A stretch of 6,332 bases of DNA, taken from contig NVTT01000084.1 of the NCBI GenBank assembly GCA_002401655.1, forward strand, positions 4,790 to 11,121. Direction: 5' to 3'. This document shows positions 5,301 to 6,332 of the stretch, in pieces. The translations under genes were made by a program, and so were the position numbers. Under the pieces are notes generated by a model that worked only from the letters and a program-made list of their open reading frames with translations, had not been told where the DNA came from and ran no database searches. Source of the stretch: Gammaproteobacteria bacterium. Lineage in GTDB: Bacteria > Pseudomonadota > Gammaproteobacteria > Enterobacterales > Kangiellaceae. Position 1 is the stretch's first letter. The number at the start of each line of letters is the position of its first letter.

Positions 5301-6332
5301 CTAGTCGTTGAAGCTACTAAAAAGCAAACTAGCATTAGTGCCACCAAAGCCAAAACTGTTAGACAAGAAAGTGCTAATTTGTGTATTCTCAGTTTTTCTA
5401 ACAATCGGCAAATCGACCGCTAAAGGGTCAAGCTCATTAATATTGATTGAGCCAGCAATAAAGCCATGCCTCATCATTAATAAGCTATAAATCGCTTCAT
5501 GTACACCGGTTGCACCTAACGCATGACCCGCTAACGACTTAGTTGACCCCATTTTAGGTAACTTATCTCCAAAGGTGTCTTTTATTGCACCTAACTCAGC
5601 GGTATCGCCTACTGGCGTACTTGTACCGTGGGTATTCACATAATCGACTTCGCCCTTCATTCCTTGCATAGCCTGTTGCATACATCGCATAGCACCTTCA
5701 CCAGATGGCGCGACCATATCATAACCATCGGAAGTTGCACCATAACCGATGAGTTCCGCATAAATATGTGCACCTCGAGCCTTCGCATGTTCTAATTCTT
5801 CTAAAACCAAAGCACCACCGCCTCCAGAAATAACAAAACCATCTCTAGTTGAATCATAAGGTCTTGATGCGGTTGTTGGGGTGTCATTGTATTTAGATGA
5901 TAACGCGCCCATTGCGTCAAACAGCAACGTTAAACGCCAATCTTCTTCTTCTCCACCACCAGCAAAAACAATATCTTGTTTACCCATTTGGATCTGCTCG
6001 TAAGCATTACCAATACAATGTGCACTAGTTGCGCAAGCAGAAGAAATTGTATAATTAATGCCTTTGATTTTAAACGGTGTTGCTAAACAAGCTGATGTTG
6101 TACTTGCCATGGTTTTTGGCACGGCATATGGGCCGACTCGTTTAACGCCTTTGGCTAAACAAATATTAACTGACTCAACTTGTGCTTTTTGAGACCCGCC
6201 TCCAGAACCCATTATTAGTCCAGTTCTAACGTTGGAAACCATATCATCTCCAAGTCCAGCATCTTTAATCGCTTGTGCCATAGAAATATAAGCGTAAGCC
6301 GAAGCATCGCCCATAAATCGACGTACTTTACG
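5301..6332 (-). CDS. fabB: FabB, beta-ketoacyl-ACP synthase I (5' end off window)
   Basis: FabB condenses malonyl-ACP with acyl-ACP in type II fatty acid synthesis and is required for the unsaturated branch. The visible 343 residues match E. coli FabB closely throughout ([68 protein letters not shown]). The catalytic set is complete: Cys in SSACATS (visible residue 100), His in THGTSTP (235), Lys in GSTKS (265) and His in AGHALG (270), with the same Cys-His-His spacing as E. coli Cys163, His298 and His333. Translation reads open to the window edge (RKVRRF before the first internal Met), so the true start, about 60 residues further upstream by comparison with E. coli, lies outside. fabA often precedes fabB in Gammaproteobacteria but cannot be checked here. 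The C-terminus is intact. Confidence 0.97.
   Translation of the reverse strand, partial: RKVRRFMGDASAYAYISMAQAIKDAGLGDDMVSNVRTGLIMGSGGGSQKAQVESVNICLAKGVKRVGPYAVPKTMASTTSACLATPFKIKGINYTISSACATSAHCIGNAYEQIQMGKQDIVFAGGGEEEDWRLTLLFDAMGALSSKYNDTPTTASRPYDSTRDGFVISGGGGALVLEELEHAKARGAHIYAELIGYGATSDGYDMVAPSGEGAMRCMQQAMQGMKGEVDYVNTHGTSTPVGDTAELGAIKDTFGDKLPKMGSTKSLAGHALGATGVHEAIYSLLMMRHGFIAGSININELDPLAVDLPIVRKTENTQISTFLSNSFGFGGTNASLLFSSFND

Overview
This is an A+T-rich window from a sulfur-oxidising bacterium, most likely a gammaproteobacterium. It carries the distal part of a thiosulfate-oxidation (sox) gene cluster on the + strand. Beyond that lie housekeeping genes typical of Gammaproteobacteria: slyX, whose product ends in PPPHY, and a fabB very close to the E. 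coli enzyme. Genus cannot be fixed from the sequence alone.

Left part (1-4056, all +): the 3' end of soxA (C-terminal haem CxxCH and the active-site cysteine), then a small lipoprotein that looks like SoxK, the SoxXA-binding protein. A 150-base spacer follows, filled mostly by an imperfect palindromic, MITE-like element. Then come complete soxB (periplasmic thiosulfohydrolase with a Tat signal), an exported alpha/beta hydrolase of unknown substrate, and an exported thioredoxin-fold protein of SoxW type with a CPYC motif. In the Sox scheme SoxXA(K) loads thiosulfate onto the SoxY cysteine, SoxB releases sulfate from it, and SoxW-type thioredoxins keep periplasmic Sox thiols in the right redox state. 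The hydrolase is the unexplained member. soxX, soxY and soxZ are not in the window. A hairpin plus T9 tract at the soxB stop may separate the sox core from the hydrolase-thioredoxin pair.

Right part (4015-6332): a strong dyad overlapping the end of the thioredoxin gene looks like the terminator of the convergent crotonase gene (-). That protein lacks both hydratase glutamates but has a PEGG glutamate, which points to a delta3,delta2-enoyl-CoA isomerase-like activity. A divergent intergenic region with 25-base-period A+T-rich direct repeats separates it from slyX (+). slyX converges on a 5'-truncated fabB (-), which runs off the right edge; an 11-bp perfect dyad lies between them.

No tRNA, rRNA, CRISPR array, intact transposase or prophage gene was seen, and no gene-free stretch exceeds about 150 bases.
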